From positions 806,001 to 870,000 of the forward strand of contig NC_013741.1 of assembly GCF_000025285.1 (NCBI RefSeq): a DNA stretch of 64,000 nucleotides, given 5' to 3'. The DNA is from Archaeoglobus profundus DSM 5631. GTDB lineage: Archaea > Halobacteriota > Archaeoglobi > Archaeoglobales > Archaeoglobaceae. Position 1 is the stretch's first letter, and each line of letters starts with the position of its first letter. A model generated the notes under the pieces. That model saw only the letters and a list, made by a program, of their open reading frames with translations, made no database searches and had not been told where the DNA came from. Made by a program: the position numbers and the translations under genes. This document shows positions 30,980 to 40,378 of the stretch, one piece after another.

Positions 30980-32215
30980 ATGATTGTCTCAAAGAGCGAC
31001 ATTCTAAGCATTCGAAAAAAAATTGATTGGGATTTCTACATTGAGAAAGTCAAGCCGATAGTTGAAGAGGTTAAAAGGAGAGGGGACGAAGCCCTAATAG
31101 AGTTTACGATGAAGTTCGATGGAGTTAGGCAGAAATATCTAAGAGTGCCTAAGGAGGAAATAGATCAAGCTTACGACCTCGTTGATGATGAAATAATAGA
31201 TGCTCTCGAGATTGCTAGGGAGAACATAGAGAGGTTCCATTCCATAACCGCCGTAGATAGAGACATCAAGATAGATTTCGGTGATTGCATACTGGGAAAG
31301 AGGTACACTCCAATAGAATCTGTAGGAGTTTACATACCCGGAGGGAGAGCAAGTTATCCTTCAACTGCTTTAATGGCCGGGATTCCTGCCAAAATAGCCG
31401 GAGTCGAAAGGTTGGTAGCCTGCACGCCCCCAGATGAAAGTGGTGGTGTAAAGCCTTTAACGCTTGTAGCTTGCGATCTGGCCGGATTCGATGAGATATA
31501 CGTCGTTGGAGGAGCACAAGCCATAGCTGGAATGGCTTATGGAACAGAAACCATAGAGCCAGTTGAAAAGATAGTAGGTCCCGGAAACGTATACGTTACT
31601 GCGGCTAAGCTCCTAGTTCAGAAGGATGTCGCCATAGATATGCCCGCAGGACCGTCTGAAATCTTGATAATCGCAGATGAAACTGCAAATCCGAAGTACG
31701 TTGCATTCGATTGCCTAGCTCAGCTTGAGCACGATCCAAATGCGCTGGCAATAGTTTTAACGACTTCAAAGGATCTGGCTGAAAACGTTGAAAGAATTGC
31801 AAATGCTGAAGGTGGTAGCCTAAACCTAGAGAATCTGAAGATTGTAATCGTTGAGTCAATCGATGAAGCTTTAGAGCTTTCGAACAAGATTGCCCCAGAG
31901 CATCTCTCAATAGTCTGTGAAAACGCTGAAAAGTTGCTTGAAAAGGTTAAAAACGCTGGCAGTGTTTTTATAGGAGAGTTCAGTCCAGTTGCTTGTGGAG
32001 ATTATGCAAGCGGAACCAACCATATTCTTCCCACATCCGGATATGCAAGAATTTACTCTGGTTTGAGTGTTGAGACGTTTATGAAGCACATGACGTATCA
32101 AATTCTGACAAAGTCCGCACTTAACAGGATTGGAGAGGCCGTAATAAGATTGGCCAAAGCTGAAGGTTTGGAGTTCCATGCCAAGTCTGTTGAGATTAGG
32201 CTTAAGGAAGAGTAA
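30980..32215 (+). CDS. hisD: Histidinol dehydrogenase
   Basis: 411 residues; last two steps of histidine synthesis, NAD- and zinc-dependent. Diagnostic segments: PVYIPGGRA-type (GVYIPGGRASYPST), VGPGNVYVTAAK, DMPAGPSE and the metal/substrate-binding QLEHDPNA. TATA AGATAAATAAAC (about 30948-30959) lies 25 bp upstream, so the mRNA is near-leaderless. No other his gene is adjacent and no His-rich leader is seen. Confidence 0.96.
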   Translation: MIVSKSDILSIRKKIDWDFYIEKVKPIVEEVKRRGDEALIEFTMKFDGVRQKYLRVPKEEIDQAYDLVDDEIIDALEIARENIERFHSITAVDRDIKIDFGDCILGKRYTPIESVGVYIPGGRASYPSTALMAGIPAKIAGVERLVACTPPDESGGVKPLTLVACDLAGFDEIYVVGGAQAIAGMAYGTETIEPVEKIVGPGNVYVTAAKLLVQKDVAIDMPAGPSEILIIADETANPKYVAFDCLAQLEHDPNALAIVLTTSKDLAENVERIANAEGGSLNLENLKIVIVESIDEALELSNKIAPEHLSIVCENAEKLLEKVKNAGSVFIGEFSPVACGDYASGTNHILPTSGYARIYSGLSVETFMKHMTYQILTKSALNRIGEAVIRLAKAEGLEFHAKSVEIRLKEE

Positions 32216-32242
32216 TATACCGCATTGAGATACTTCGCTTCC

Positions 32243-33541
32243 ATGCAGAGGAAGTGGACGAGTGAGATAGGGGACGAAGATGTTGGGAAAGACATCTTGC
32301 TTTACGGTTGGGTTCACGAAATAAGAGACTTAGGAGGGCTAATCTTCATAATACTCAGAGACAGGGAAGGGTTTATCCAAGTAACCTTACCCAAGAAGAA
32401 AGTTCCCGCTGAAACATTTGAACTGGCAAAGAAGCTTAAAAGAGAGAGTGTGATAAAGGTCGTCGGAACGGTGAAAAAGGAACCCAAAGCCCCTCAGGGT
32501 TATGAAGTTATCCCGAAGGAAATAGAGGTTTTGAATGAGGCGGAAGTTCCTCTACCTTTAGAAGTCACAGAAAAAGTTCCTGCTGAGCTAGATACCAGAT
32601 TGGATCACAGATTCTTGGACCTCAGGAAGCCGAAAATTCAAGCTATATTTAGAATAAGGCATCAGATGCTTCAGAGCGTTAGAGCATTTCTATGTGAGCA
32701 CGGATTTATCGAAGTAAATACACCTAAGATCGTTTCCACAGCAACGGAGGGAGGAACAGAGCTCTTTCCGATAAGCTACTTTGAAAAGGAGGCTTTTCTA
32801 AATCAGAGCCCTCAGCTGTACAAACAGATACTAATGTCTGCAGGATTTGAAAGGGTGTTCGAGATAGGCCCCATATTCAGAGCTGAGGAACATAACACGA
32901 CCAGACATCTTAACGAAGCTATATCGATTGACATCGAGATGAGTTTCACAGATCATGAGGGTGTTATGAAGATTTTGGAGGAGTTGATAGTTAGAGTTTA
33001 TGAGGATGTTGTTGAGAACTGTGAGAAGTTCTTGAACTGGCTAAATTTGAAGCTTGATATACCAAGCTTGCCGTTTGAAAGAGTTACGTACGATGAAGCT
33101 TTAGAGATTGCTAGGAAAAAGGGTGAGGAGATTCCGTGGGGCGAAGATCTAACAACTCCGGCTTTGAGAGCTTTAGCCGAGGAGATTGGTGATGTTCACT
33201 ACTTCATAGTTGACTGGCCCACCGAATGTAAGCCGTTCTATGCCATGCCCTACGAAGACAGGCCAGAGATCTGCAAAAGCTTTGATCTAATGAAAGGGCC
33301 GTTAGAATTGGCAAGCGGAACTCAGAGGATTCACAAGTACGACATGCTTGTAGAGAGTATAAAGGCTAAGGGACTAAATCCTGAAAGCTTTGAATTCTAC
33401 TTAGAGGCGTTTAGATACGGTATGCCACCACATGCTGGCTGGGGTTTGGGAGCAGAGAGGTTGCTGATGTCGATGTTAAACTTAAAGAACATAAGGGAGG
33501 CAGTGCTGTTCCCGAGAGACAGGCACAGATTGCTACCTTAA
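32243..33541 (+). CDS. aspS: Aspartyl-tRNA synthetase (probably non-discriminating)
   Basis: 432 residues from this start, class IIb: N-terminal OB anticodon-binding domain, motif 2 [14 protein letters not shown] and motif 3 [15 protein letters not shown] at 32225 is in frame, but TATA-like GTAATATACC (32211-32220) puts transcription start at about ATG 32243. His25 follows LYGWV, where discriminating archaeal AspRS has Trp; this and a Pro in EPKAPQG suggest that it also charges tRNA-Asn for later amidation (inference). Confidence 0.94.
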   Translation: MQRKWTSEIGDEDVGKDILLYGWVHEIRDLGGLIFIILRDREGFIQVTLPKKKVPAETFELAKKLKRESVIKVVGTVKKEPKAPQGYEVIPKEIEVLNEAEVPLPLEVTEKVPAELDTRLDHRFLDLRKPKIQAIFRIRHQMLQSVRAFLCEHGFIEVNTPKIVSTATEGGTELFPISYFEKEAFLNQSPQLYKQILMSAGFERVFEIGPIFRAEEHNTTRHLNEAISIDIEMSFTDHEGVMKILEELIVRVYEDVVENCEKFLNWLNLKLDIPSLPFERVTYDEALEIARKKGEEIPWGEDLTTPALRALAEEIGDVHYFIVDWPTECKPFYAMPYEDRPEICKSFDLMKGPLELASGTQRIHKYDMLVESIKAKGLNPESFEFYLEAFRYGMPPHAGWGLGAERLLMSMLNLKNIREAVLFPRDRHRLLP

Positions 33542-33565
33542 ACTTAAATTTTTTTAGTTCTTAAG

Positions 33566-33623
33566 CTCCTCAGACCGTCGTGAAGTCATCACAATTCAGA
33601 CTATCGGGGAGTCATCATCGGTT
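33566..33623 (-). ncRNA. C/D box sRNA (2'-O-methylation guide)
   Basis: On the minus strand, 5' to 3': C box ATGATGA (33618-33612), 12-nt guide CTCCCCGATAGT, D' box CTGA (33599-33596), 3-nt spacer, C' box GTGATGA (33592-33586), 12-nt guide CTTCACGACGGT, D box CTGA (33573-33570). All four boxes are perfect and spaced as in archaeal sRNAs. A reverse TATA-like CTTTTAAGC (33643-33651) is about 25 bp upstream. By the N+5 rule the D guide would direct methylation of the U in ACCGU-CGTGAAG, which resembles the conserved CGUCGUGAG segment of 23S rRNA (from memory). Confidence 0.85.
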
Positions 33624-33655
33624 AAATTAAGTATCCACAACTGCTTAAAAGTTGT

Positions 33656-34534
33656 ATGATCGCTTCAGCACCTGGCAAGGTAATACTCTTTGGGGAACAT
33701 GCTGTAGTTTATGGAAGGCATGCTGTAGTTTCAGCTATAAATTTAAGGTGCTATGCTAAGGCTGAGAAGGCTAGTGATATAACAATAGAATCTCCACTCG
33801 GAAAGACTTCGTTAGATTTCAAGGTACATCCATATGTAAGCTACGCAATAAAGAGGTTTTCGGAAATAAGACCAGTTAAAGGAGTTTACCTGAAGATCTG
33901 GAGTGATATACCGATTGCATCTGGGCTGGGTAGCTCTTCAGCGGTAACAGTCGCAGTGCTGAAATCTTTAGACTTGCTTTTCGAGACCAACTTAAGCAAC
34001 GAAGAGATATTCGAACTTGCAAGAAAGGTTGAGCTTGATGTACAAGGTATTGGCAGTGGAACCGATCCTTTCGTCTCGACTTTTGGCGGGACTTGGCTGA
34101 TTCCTGAAAGAGAAAGAATTGATATAGGAGATTATTTGGATTTAACTGTAATATATACTGGGAAAGCCTCAATAACATCTGATATGGTTAGAAAAGTTGC
34201 AAACTTGAGAGAGATGTATGGAGATGTGATCGAAAGAATTTTTGATGCCATAGATTCCATATCGCTTAGATCCATTAGTGCGTTGAAAGATCGTGATTTT
34301 GAAGCTTTGTCGTTCCTTGTAAGAACAAACCAGTTGTTACTAAAGGCTTTAGGTGTAAGCTGTAGGGAGATAGATGAAATTGTTAATAAACTTGAAAATC
34401 TTGGTATTCCAGCGAAAATAACCGGTGCTGGAGGAGGAGGAAGTGTTATAGCTTTGGGTAGCGTTGATCTAGATGGTTACAAGTGTCTGAGCGTCTCTTT
34501 GAATGCTGAAGGTGTTAGGGAGGAAAAGGTTTAA
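33656..34534 (+). CDS. mvk: Mevalonate kinase
   Basis: 292 residues of the GHMP kinase family; phosphorylates mevalonate in the isoprenoid pathway that feeds archaeal lipids. Starts IASAPGKVILFGEHAVVYG, has the phosphate loop DIPIASGLGSSSA (about 90-102) and the C-terminal KITGAGGGGSVIAL. TATA-like GGTTAAATTAAG (33620-33631) is 25-30 bp upstream. The promoter region overlaps that of the divergent C/D sRNA. Confidence 0.95.
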   Translation: MIASAPGKVILFGEHAVVYGRHAVVSAINLRCYAKAEKASDITIESPLGKTSLDFKVHPYVSYAIKRFSEIRPVKGVYLKIWSDIPIASGLGSSSAVTVAVLKSLDLLFETNLSNEEIFELARKVELDVQGIGSGTDPFVSTFGGTWLIPERERIDIGDYLDLTVIYTGKASITSDMVRKVANLREMYGDVIERIFDAIDSISLRSISALKDRDFEALSFLVRTNQLLLKALGVSCREIDEIVNKLENLGIPAKITGAGGGGSVIALGSVDLDGYKCLSVSLNAEGVREEKV

Positions 34535-34580
34535 ATAACTGAATTTGGAAGTTTGCAGAAAGTAGATTGGGGGATCGAAA

Positions 34581-34838
34581 TTGGCGGAGATAACGGAAGT
34601 TAGAATATATAGAGCGAGAGGAGATGGAGCCGTAAAAGCGTATGCATCCGTGAGCTTGGACAACGAGTTCGTAGTAAAAGGTTTGAAGGTTGTTGAGAAC
34701 GAGAAGGGAGTTAGAGTTTTGATGCCAAGTAGAAAGGCTAAGGATGGAAGCTATCAGGACATATTCCATCCGATGAGTAAGGAAGCTAGGGAAAAGATTG
34801 TCGATGCAGTTTTGAAAGCTTATAGGGAACAGATCTAA
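34581..34838 (+). CDS. SpoVG-family protein
   Basis: 85 residues. The sequence EITEVRIYRARGDGAVKAYASVSLDNEFVVKGLKVVENEKGVRVLMPSRK..DGSYQDIFHPMSKEAREKI follows bacterial SpoVG along its whole length; those are small DNA/RNA-binding regulators. The start is TTG: no ATG fits, and GGGGGATC at about 34568-34575 is a suitable ribosome site. It lies between mevalonate kinase and a VIT1-like gene in one direction. Its role in archaea is unknown. Confidence 0.88.
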   Translation: MAEITEVRIYRARGDGAVKAYASVSLDNEFVVKGLKVVENEKGVRVLMPSRKAKDGSYQDIFHPMSKEAREKIVDAVLKAYREQI

Positions 34839-34844
34839 ACAGAA

Positions 34845-35441
34845 ATGGGTAACAAATTTTTAGAGTTTTTAAGAAATATTTTTGACAAATACAAACTCTA
34901 CTCTCAGATAACAGACATTTCCTCAATCTCAAGAAGATACTTTGTAATCGGATACTTTGATGGCGTTTTGACTATCATGGGTCTCGTAGTAGGAGCTCAT
35001 CTAAGTGGAGAGATATCTAATACGCTGATAATAAGTGCTGGATTCGCCACAGCACTAGCCTTAGCTGTCTCAAGCGGTTTTGGAGCTTACGAAGCTGAGA
35101 TAATAGAACAGAGTATAAGAATAAAGGAACTTGAAAAAGCTATGTTGTGCGAAGTTGGAGGGGTTATAGAGACTGCACACAAAGTAGCCATTTACACTTC
35201 AGCATTAGTCCATGCAATAGCACCGTTGATCGGAGCATTGATACCACTAATACCTTACATTATCTTACCGGCAAGTATTGCATACTACGATTCGCTTGCA
35301 ATAGGATTTTTGTCGCTATTCGCTGTTGGATTCTCCTTTGGTAGGCTTTCCAGTACAAACGTGATATTGGCAGGTTTGAAGTTTGTCTTGGCTGGGATAA
35401 TAACATTAATTGTTATAATTGTCCTTAATCCGGTGCATTAG
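34845..35441 (+). CDS. VIT1/CCC1-family membrane protein (predicted iron/manganese transporter)
   Basis: 198 residues, about five membrane helices. GYFDGVLTIMGLVVGAHLSG near 36-55 and SGFGAYEAEIIEQ near 81-93 match the VIT1/CCC1 family, whose members move Fe2+ or Mn2+ across membranes; the first helix usually carries the metal-binding Asp and the loop after helix 2-3 the Glu residues. It starts 6 nt after the SpoVG stop. Confidence 0.75.
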   Translation: MGNKFLEFLRNIFDKYKLYSQITDISSISRRYFVIGYFDGVLTIMGLVVGAHLSGEISNTLIISAGFATALALAVSSGFGAYEAEIIEQSIRIKELEKAMLCEVGGVIETAHKVAIYTSALVHAIAPLIGALIPLIPYIILPASIAYYDSLAIGFLSLFAVGFSFGRLSSTNVILAGLKFVLAGIITLIVIIVLNPVH

Positions 35442-35461
35442 CTCAGATAGCGTAACAATCA

Positions 35462-35932
35462 TCACTTCTCAGGGGCGGGAGTATTCATCATCGCCTCTTC
35501 AACGATCTGCTTCACAACCTTTATAGCTTTTGGTATTGCATTCTCAACGGGCTTCGAGAGACCTATGCCAAACTCGATAACTTCAGGTTCAACACCCACG
35601 AACTTAATTTTCGGTAATTTGTAATTAAATCCGCAAAATCTCAATGCCTCTATAAATCCTATATCGTGAAGACTAACCGGATTCTTCGTCTTAAAATCGA
35701 CTTCGTCTAAATCGAAGACATAGAGATCACCGGGTTTCCCGCCACTCTTCACGACATCGACGATTATGCAGAGATCGTAACCCTCAATGTAGTTCAGAAT
35801 TTGAATACCCAAAGTTCCAAGCTCGTAGATCGTTGCAGGCAGATTCATCTTTCTGAGTTCCTCGACAACTCTCACTCCAAAACCATCGTCTCTCATCAGA
35901 ATGTTACCAATGCCTATTACTACTACCTTCAT
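35462..35932 (-). CDS. Hydrogenase maturation protease (peptidase M52)
   Basis: 156 residues of the HyaD/HycI/VhtD family that removes the C-terminal peptide of the [NiFe] large subunit after nickel insertion. GIGNILMRDDGFGVRVVEEL is the signature, with later ELGTLGIQIL and LHDIGF. It is the last gene of the hydrogenase cluster and probably acts on VhtA at 37461-39185. Its start overlaps the AKR stop by 4 nt. Confidence 0.92.
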   Translation of the reverse strand: MKVVVIGIGNILMRDDGFGVRVVEELRKMNLPATIYELGTLGIQILNYIEGYDLCIIVDVVKSGGKPGDLYVFDLDEVDFKTKNPVSLHDIGFIEALRFCGFNYKLPKIKFVGVEPEVIEFGIGLSKPVENAIPKAIKVVKQIVEEAMMNTPAPEK

Positions 35933-36759
35933 AAGCTCTCAACGCAATTCAAAGCTCTTTCGCAATCCTCCTTACTCAATCTCCACCCCATTGCACCACA
36001 ATTTTCTCTTAAATGCTCTTTCTTTGCTGCTTTTGGTATCGCTATGACTATATCCTTTTGAATCAACCAATTCAAAGCTACTTGTGCTGCAGTCTTTCCG
36101 TATTTTCTCCCAATTTCATCCAAGCATTTATTTCTTGCGAGTAAGCCTTTTTCTAAAGGTGTGTGTGCTATTAGAGCCACTTTTTCAGATCTCATATAAT
36201 CCAGAAGTCCACTTTCCTCTGGATACCTGTGGATCAGAGAAAATCTGACTTCATTTGCGATTATTTCATACTTCTTCATAACCTCTTGCGACTTAATCAG
36301 CAGATCGAGATCAAAATTACTGACGCCTATATATCTGATAAAACCAGCGTCTGCGAGCTCTTCAAGTGCATGCAACGTTTTAACGATCCTATCGAAGTCA
36401 TCTACTGGCCAGTGAAGTAAATGTAAATCTACGTAGGTTCCTAGTCTTTTGCAACTATTTTTAACCGATTTCTTCGCACTTTCATAGCCGTAATTTGTTG
36501 GCCAGATTTTACTTATGATAAAAACGCTATCCCTGTCAACAGTCTCTATAGCCTTACCCACTATTTCCTCCGTATGGCCCGCTCCATACATTTCAGCCGT
36601 ATCTATGATATTCAAGCCCAAATTGATCCCGTATCTCAAAACATTTACGTATTCATCATCTTTAGAATAATCTGGTGTGAAACTACCTCCTATACCCCAC
36701 GTACCCATACCTATAGCAGTAACTTTGTCATCATCAATCTTTTTAAACTCCAATTTCAT
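35929..36759 (-). CDS. Aldo/keto reductase
   Basis: 276 residues, NADP-dependent oxidoreductase barrel. The catalytic set is visible: Asp and Tyr in NIIDTAEMYGAG, Lys in FIISKIWPTNYG, and His in DLHLLHWP. SNF and IPKAAK match the cofactor site. It sits between the hydrogenase cytochrome b gene and the maturation protease and overlaps the latter by 4 nt. A direct role in hydrogenase function is not known. Confidence 0.9.
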   Translation of the reverse strand: MKLEFKKIDDDKVTAIGMGTWGIGGSFTPDYSKDDEYVNVLRYGINLGLNIIDTAEMYGAGHTEEIVGKAIETVDRDSVFIISKIWPTNYGYESAKKSVKNSCKRLGTYVDLHLLHWPVDDFDRIVKTLHALEELADAGFIRYIGVSNFDLDLLIKSQEVMKKYEIIANEVRFSLIHRYPEESGLLDYMRSEKVALIAHTPLEKGLLARNKCLDEIGRKYGKTAAQVALNWLIQKDIVIAIPKAAKKEHLRENCGAMGWRLSKEDCERALNCVESL

Positions 36760-36791
36760 AGAATTGGGAAATATTTAAAATATTTAAAAAT

Positions 36792-37454
36792 TTACTCTTC
36801 CAAAACTTTTTCTCTTCTCTTTCCGGTGAACATCGATGGCAGTACTCCGAAGATGACTACAGCGTACATGTGCATGAACATTACCAGACCGAATAGATAC
36901 ATTCCAAGTCTGTGAAGCGCTCTCAAGAATGTGTAGCCGTCCATTTGTCCAGCTGGGTTGAACCAACTACCTATCGCCTGAGCCAAGTCGACAATGGGTC
37001 TAAGCTGATCTGGGTAGTACATAGCGAATCCGGTTATTCCCATTAGCAAAGCTAGAAGGACATAGATCCACCAGACCATTACCTGTGTTGGTATTATCTT
37101 TTCGACGTAATCTCTCTTCTTCAAGCTGTAACCCCTTGGATCCTTGACATGCGGTCCAAGAAGGCACCATGCCAGAGCTTCTCTGTAAAGGAACTTTATG
37201 CTGTAGGGAATTCTTCCTAAAGAGATCCACTTCCATTCTTTTGCTATCATGTAGTAACCAAACATACCCCAGAGACATCCGAAGACAAATGCTACCGTTA
37301 TGTGGATCATTAAGACGTTCTCTCCGAATACTCTGACACCGTAAAGTCCTCCCAGCTCCATTCCACTTATAGCTAAGATTAGTCCAGTAATTACTATGCT
37401 CCAGTGTACCAGCCTAATAAAAAGAGGATGACGAAGGACTTCAACGTACTTCAT
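36792..37454 (-). CDS. vhtC: Hydrogenase cytochrome b subunit (VhtC-like)
   Basis: 220 residues, about five membrane helices with conserved His residues (RLVHWSIVITG near 14-24; RALHRLGMYLFGLVMFMHMYAVV near 186-208) that bind two haems. It passes electrons from the [NiFe] small subunit into the membrane quinone/phenazine-like pool. It follows the large subunit by 6 nt. Confidence 0.88.
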   Translation of the reverse strand: MKYVEVLRHPLFIRLVHWSIVITGLILAISGMELGGLYGVRVFGENVLMIHITVAFVFGCLWGMFGYYMIAKEWKWISLGRIPYSIKFLYREALAWCLLGPHVKDPRGYSLKKRDYVEKIIPTQVMVWWIYVLLALLMGITGFAMYYPDQLRPIVDLAQAIGSWFNPAGQMDGYTFLRALHRLGMYLFGLVMFMHMYAVVIFGVLPSMFTGKRREKVLEE

Positions 37455-37460
37455 GAGTTA

Positions 37461-39185
37461 TCACCTGACATTCAGCTCTATCGTATGCACACCACAAGCG
37501 ATGCACGGATCGAAGCTCCTTACGATTGCTAAGGCTAATGAAGTGTTGTACTTCGCACCGTTTGAAGGCTCCAAGTTCAACTCTGCCAACCCGAGCGGGG
37601 CTATCGCCTTTGCAAGAGCATCTCCCCACTTCATTCCGAGCACATCCTCTTCAGGCCACAGTGCATTACAAACATCTGGCACGCTTAGGTTCTTAGGCAG
37701 CCAGCAACCCTCCAAAGCCTTTTCGACTGGCCCCGGATTTCCGAAGTCGTCTCTTGGGCCTAAGTTCCAAGTTGAGGGAACCACACATGCGTAGTTGGCT
37801 ATCACCTTGTTCTTTATCTTGGTGTAGTGTAGTAGTGCTCCTCTTGGAGCCTCCCACAATCCCCAGCCCTCTCCCTCATTCGGCACGTACTTGTAGTCCG
37901 GAATGTCCTTACTCACTATCGGGTACTCGCTTGCATAATCCTTAAGCTGCACAGCCCACTCCATTATCTTAGTCGCAAACAGCAGAGCCTGAACAACTCT
38001 TGAAGCAACTCTGTCGATTACAGATCCCTTAGGATTCATTACTTCCCAATCTACGCTGACGGTTTCACCAGTTATGGGGTTGGTTACATCGAACTTCCAT
38101 CTCAGTCCGTAGGTTACAATCATTCTCGCCAGAGGACCTACCTCATGAACTTTTCCGTCGTATCTTGGCGCCTTCATCCAAGCGTAGGCATTCGGCTTAT
38201 CCTTCCATACAATATCGTTCGTCATCTCTACATCCCAAGGCTTCATTCCGCTTATTTCATCCTTGTACCTCGAATACTTGACGTACTCAACGATCTTATC
38301 CCTCTCAAACGGCTTCAGCTCGCCGTTCTGCCAAGAACCGGCGTATATTACAGCAGACTTTCTGAAGCTCGGCTGACCATCCTGCGCCTTAACCCAGTCG
38401 TCGTAGTTTTCTGGATCTGGGAATATACCGTAGCTGAGATAGTTGCCCCAGCTTGCACCTATATCGGCAAAAGCTCTGTGCTCAATTCCAAGTAACTCGC
38501 TCAATCTTTCACTTACGATTTCATTTCTCTCCTTTATGGCTATCAAGTCCTTTAAAGCTACGTGTGCACACCACTCCCAGAGTTCAGTTGCTTTCGCCAA
38601 AGTTTGGGCAATTCTATCTCCAGTTGGCTTTACGGTAACACCACCGGGGTACTCGCACATGTGATGCGGGAACTTTCCACCCCATAAGGCAACGATTTCG
38701 TTTGCTTTCCTCTGAATATCTACACACTGAACGTAGCTTGAACCTAAACCGAGTTTTCTAATCCCCTCCTTGCCCAAAGCTGGAGGAACCATCGGCGGGT
38801 ACTTGCAAACCACTCCAATTTCTGGACCGACGAGTAAGTATGTGTGTATCAGATGATCGTATACGTAGTAAGCTGCTTGAAGGATGTTTCTTATTAGAAC
38901 TGCCGTAGGTGTCGGAGTTACGTCGTATGCATGATCCAAAGCTTGAATTGCAGCCTCACCGTGTGGTGCGGGACAGACACCACATATTCTCTGAGTGATG
39001 TAGAACGCATCTCTCGGATCTCTACCTCTCAATATTATTTCAAAACCTCTAAAAAGGTTTGTATGGCTGTAAGCTTTGTCGACAACGTCTATGGTCATCT
39101 TACCTGTGTTTACTTCCTTCGTTTCCATCGTAACTCCCAAGTGACCCTCAATTCTTGTAATTGGATCTACCCAAACTCTTGCCAT
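37461..39185 (-). CDS. vhtA: Membrane-bound [NiFe] hydrogenase large subunit
   Basis: 574 residues. The nickel ligands are RICGVC (Cys68, Cys71) and DPCIAC (Cys561, Cys564). The protein ends HTIELNVR, so processing after His567 would remove a seven-residue tail. N-terminal DPITRIEGH is typical. It takes up H2 on the outer face of the membrane as a dimer with VhtG. It is 10 nt after the small-subunit gene. Confidence 0.96.
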   Translation of the reverse strand: MARVWVDPITRIEGHLGVTMETKEVNTGKMTIDVVDKAYSHTNLFRGFEIILRGRDPRDAFYITQRICGVCPAPHGEAAIQALDHAYDVTPTPTAVLIRNILQAAYYVYDHLIHTYLLVGPEIGVVCKYPPMVPPALGKEGIRKLGLGSSYVQCVDIQRKANEIVALWGGKFPHHMCEYPGGVTVKPTGDRIAQTLAKATELWEWCAHVALKDLIAIKERNEIVSERLSELLGIEHRAFADIGASWGNYLSYGIFPDPENYDDWVKAQDGQPSFRKSAVIYAGSWQNGELKPFERDKIVEYVKYSRYKDEISGMKPWDVEMTNDIVWKDKPNAYAWMKAPRYDGKVHEVGPLARMIVTYGLRWKFDVTNPITGETVSVDWEVMNPKGSVIDRVASRVVQALLFATKIMEWAVQLKDYASEYPIVSKDIPDYKYVPNEGEGWGLWEAPRGALLHYTKIKNKVIANYACVVPSTWNLGPRDDFGNPGPVEKALEGCWLPKNLSVPDVCNALWPEEDVLGMKWGDALAKAIAPLGLAELNLEPSNGAKYNTSLALAIVRSFDPCIACGVHTIELNVR

Positions 39186-39195
39186 TTAAACCACC

Positions 39196-40254
39196 TCACT
39201 CCTCCTCTTTCTTATGCTTCTTGGCTCCGAGATGCCTTACAGCATGAATACCAATTCCCAAGAGGGTTGCACCCAAGAGTCCAGCGCCAATTGTCTCTGC
39301 GCCGACGCCAAGAACCCTCGGTAATTCTGGAACCTCAGCGTAGAACGGCGAGAACTTGTCTGGCCATCCCGGCTCGGCACAACCTATGCATATGTTCGTT
39401 TCAACACAGTAGCTCGTTCCGTTGTTCCACTTCCTTATCGCACAATCGGTGTTGCAGATAGGCCCTTTACATCCCATCTTGAATCTGCAACCCTCTTCAC
39501 CCGGCTTCGTTATGAATATACCTCTATCGTAGTAAGGTCTGTACGGACAGAGTTCGTTATGCATGTTCTTTCCGAAGAATACCTTCGGCCTTCCATACTT
39601 GTCGAGTTCTGGAACCACTCCGAGCATGAGAGATGCTAAGGTTACTATAATGTGATCTGGATGTGCTGGACAGCACGGGATGTTTATAACTGTCTTGTTT
39701 ATGCCGACCTCATACAAGAAGTCCTGAACTCCCTTCGCACCAGTCGGATTTGGTTCTCCATCCCAAGGTTTTGCACCCGGAATTCCTCCGTAAGTTGCAC
39801 ACTGCCCCACAGCAATTATGTAATCTGCGACTTCCGCAGCCTCCTTCAAATGCTCCCTGAAGTCCTTACCGTGTATGGTACAGAATCCCTCATCCTGCAC
39901 GGCTCCCTCAACTATGAGTATCTTCGCCCTCTTAGATTGTCTCCATCTCTCCTTAAGCTCTTCGGCAAGGGTTCCAGAGGCAACGTGTATAGTTTCCATG
40001 TAGTCCGGTAGAGCTATTGGCAAGCCAGAGTTTCCTACGAGTATTTCAGTCAGTATCTGTACGAGATCTGGATCTGCAGACTGCGCAAAGGAAATTGTAC
40101 AGCCCGTGCATGCTGCACCATTTAGCCAGCATATGTGCCAGTAGTCCTTTACATCCTCAAGAGCTTTTACCAAATCAGCCTTGCAAGTCGTTAGAAAAGT
40201 ACTGGCACCCATTGCGCCTACAAGCTTTAGAAAATTCCTCCTACTTAACTTCAT
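39196..40254 (-). CDS. vhtG: Membrane-bound [NiFe] hydrogenase small subunit, Tat-exported
   Basis: 352 residues from this start. The twin-arginine signal SRRNFLKLVGA (4-14) marks export of the folded heterodimer; tatC is encoded at 51172. Cys49 and Cys52 in CTGC bind the proximal [4Fe-4S] cluster, and later Cys-rich stretches bind the medial and distal clusters. A C-terminal membrane anchor (GAGLLGATLLGIGIHA) is followed by a KKHKKEEE tail. ATG 40254 has GGTGG just upstream; the longer frame from 40332 would bury the signal. Confidence 0.95.
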   Translation of the reverse strand: MKLSRRNFLKLVGAMGASTFLTTCKADLVKALEDVKDYWHICWLNGAACTGCTISFAQSADPDLVQILTEILVGNSGLPIALPDYMETIHVASGTLAEELKERWRQSKRAKILIVEGAVQDEGFCTIHGKDFREHLKEAAEVADYIIAVGQCATYGGIPGAKPWDGEPNPTGAKGVQDFLYEVGINKTVINIPCCPAHPDHIIVTLASLMLGVVPELDKYGRPKVFFGKNMHNELCPYRPYYDRGIFITKPGEEGCRFKMGCKGPICNTDCAIRKWNNGTSYCVETNICIGCAEPGWPDKFSPFYAEVPELPRVLGVGAETIGAGLLGATLLGIGIHAVRHLGAKKHKKEEE

Positions 40255-40283
40255 AGAACCACCTTGAAATGTGTCCAAAATGT

Positions 40284-40291
40284 AATATTTA
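40284..40291 (-). promoter_or_regulatory. TATA box of the hydrogenase operon
   Basis: Reverse-strand TTAAATAT, about 33 bp before ATG 40254. Transcription would start near 40263, leaving just enough leader for the GGTGG ribosome site. Confidence 0.5.
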
Positions 40292-40378
40292 AGCTTTTTT
40301 CTTAATGAAGATTTAAAATTATTATTTTGCAAAGTGTTAGTAGCATGATTTATGAAAAAATAAAGAATTGCTTAACAT

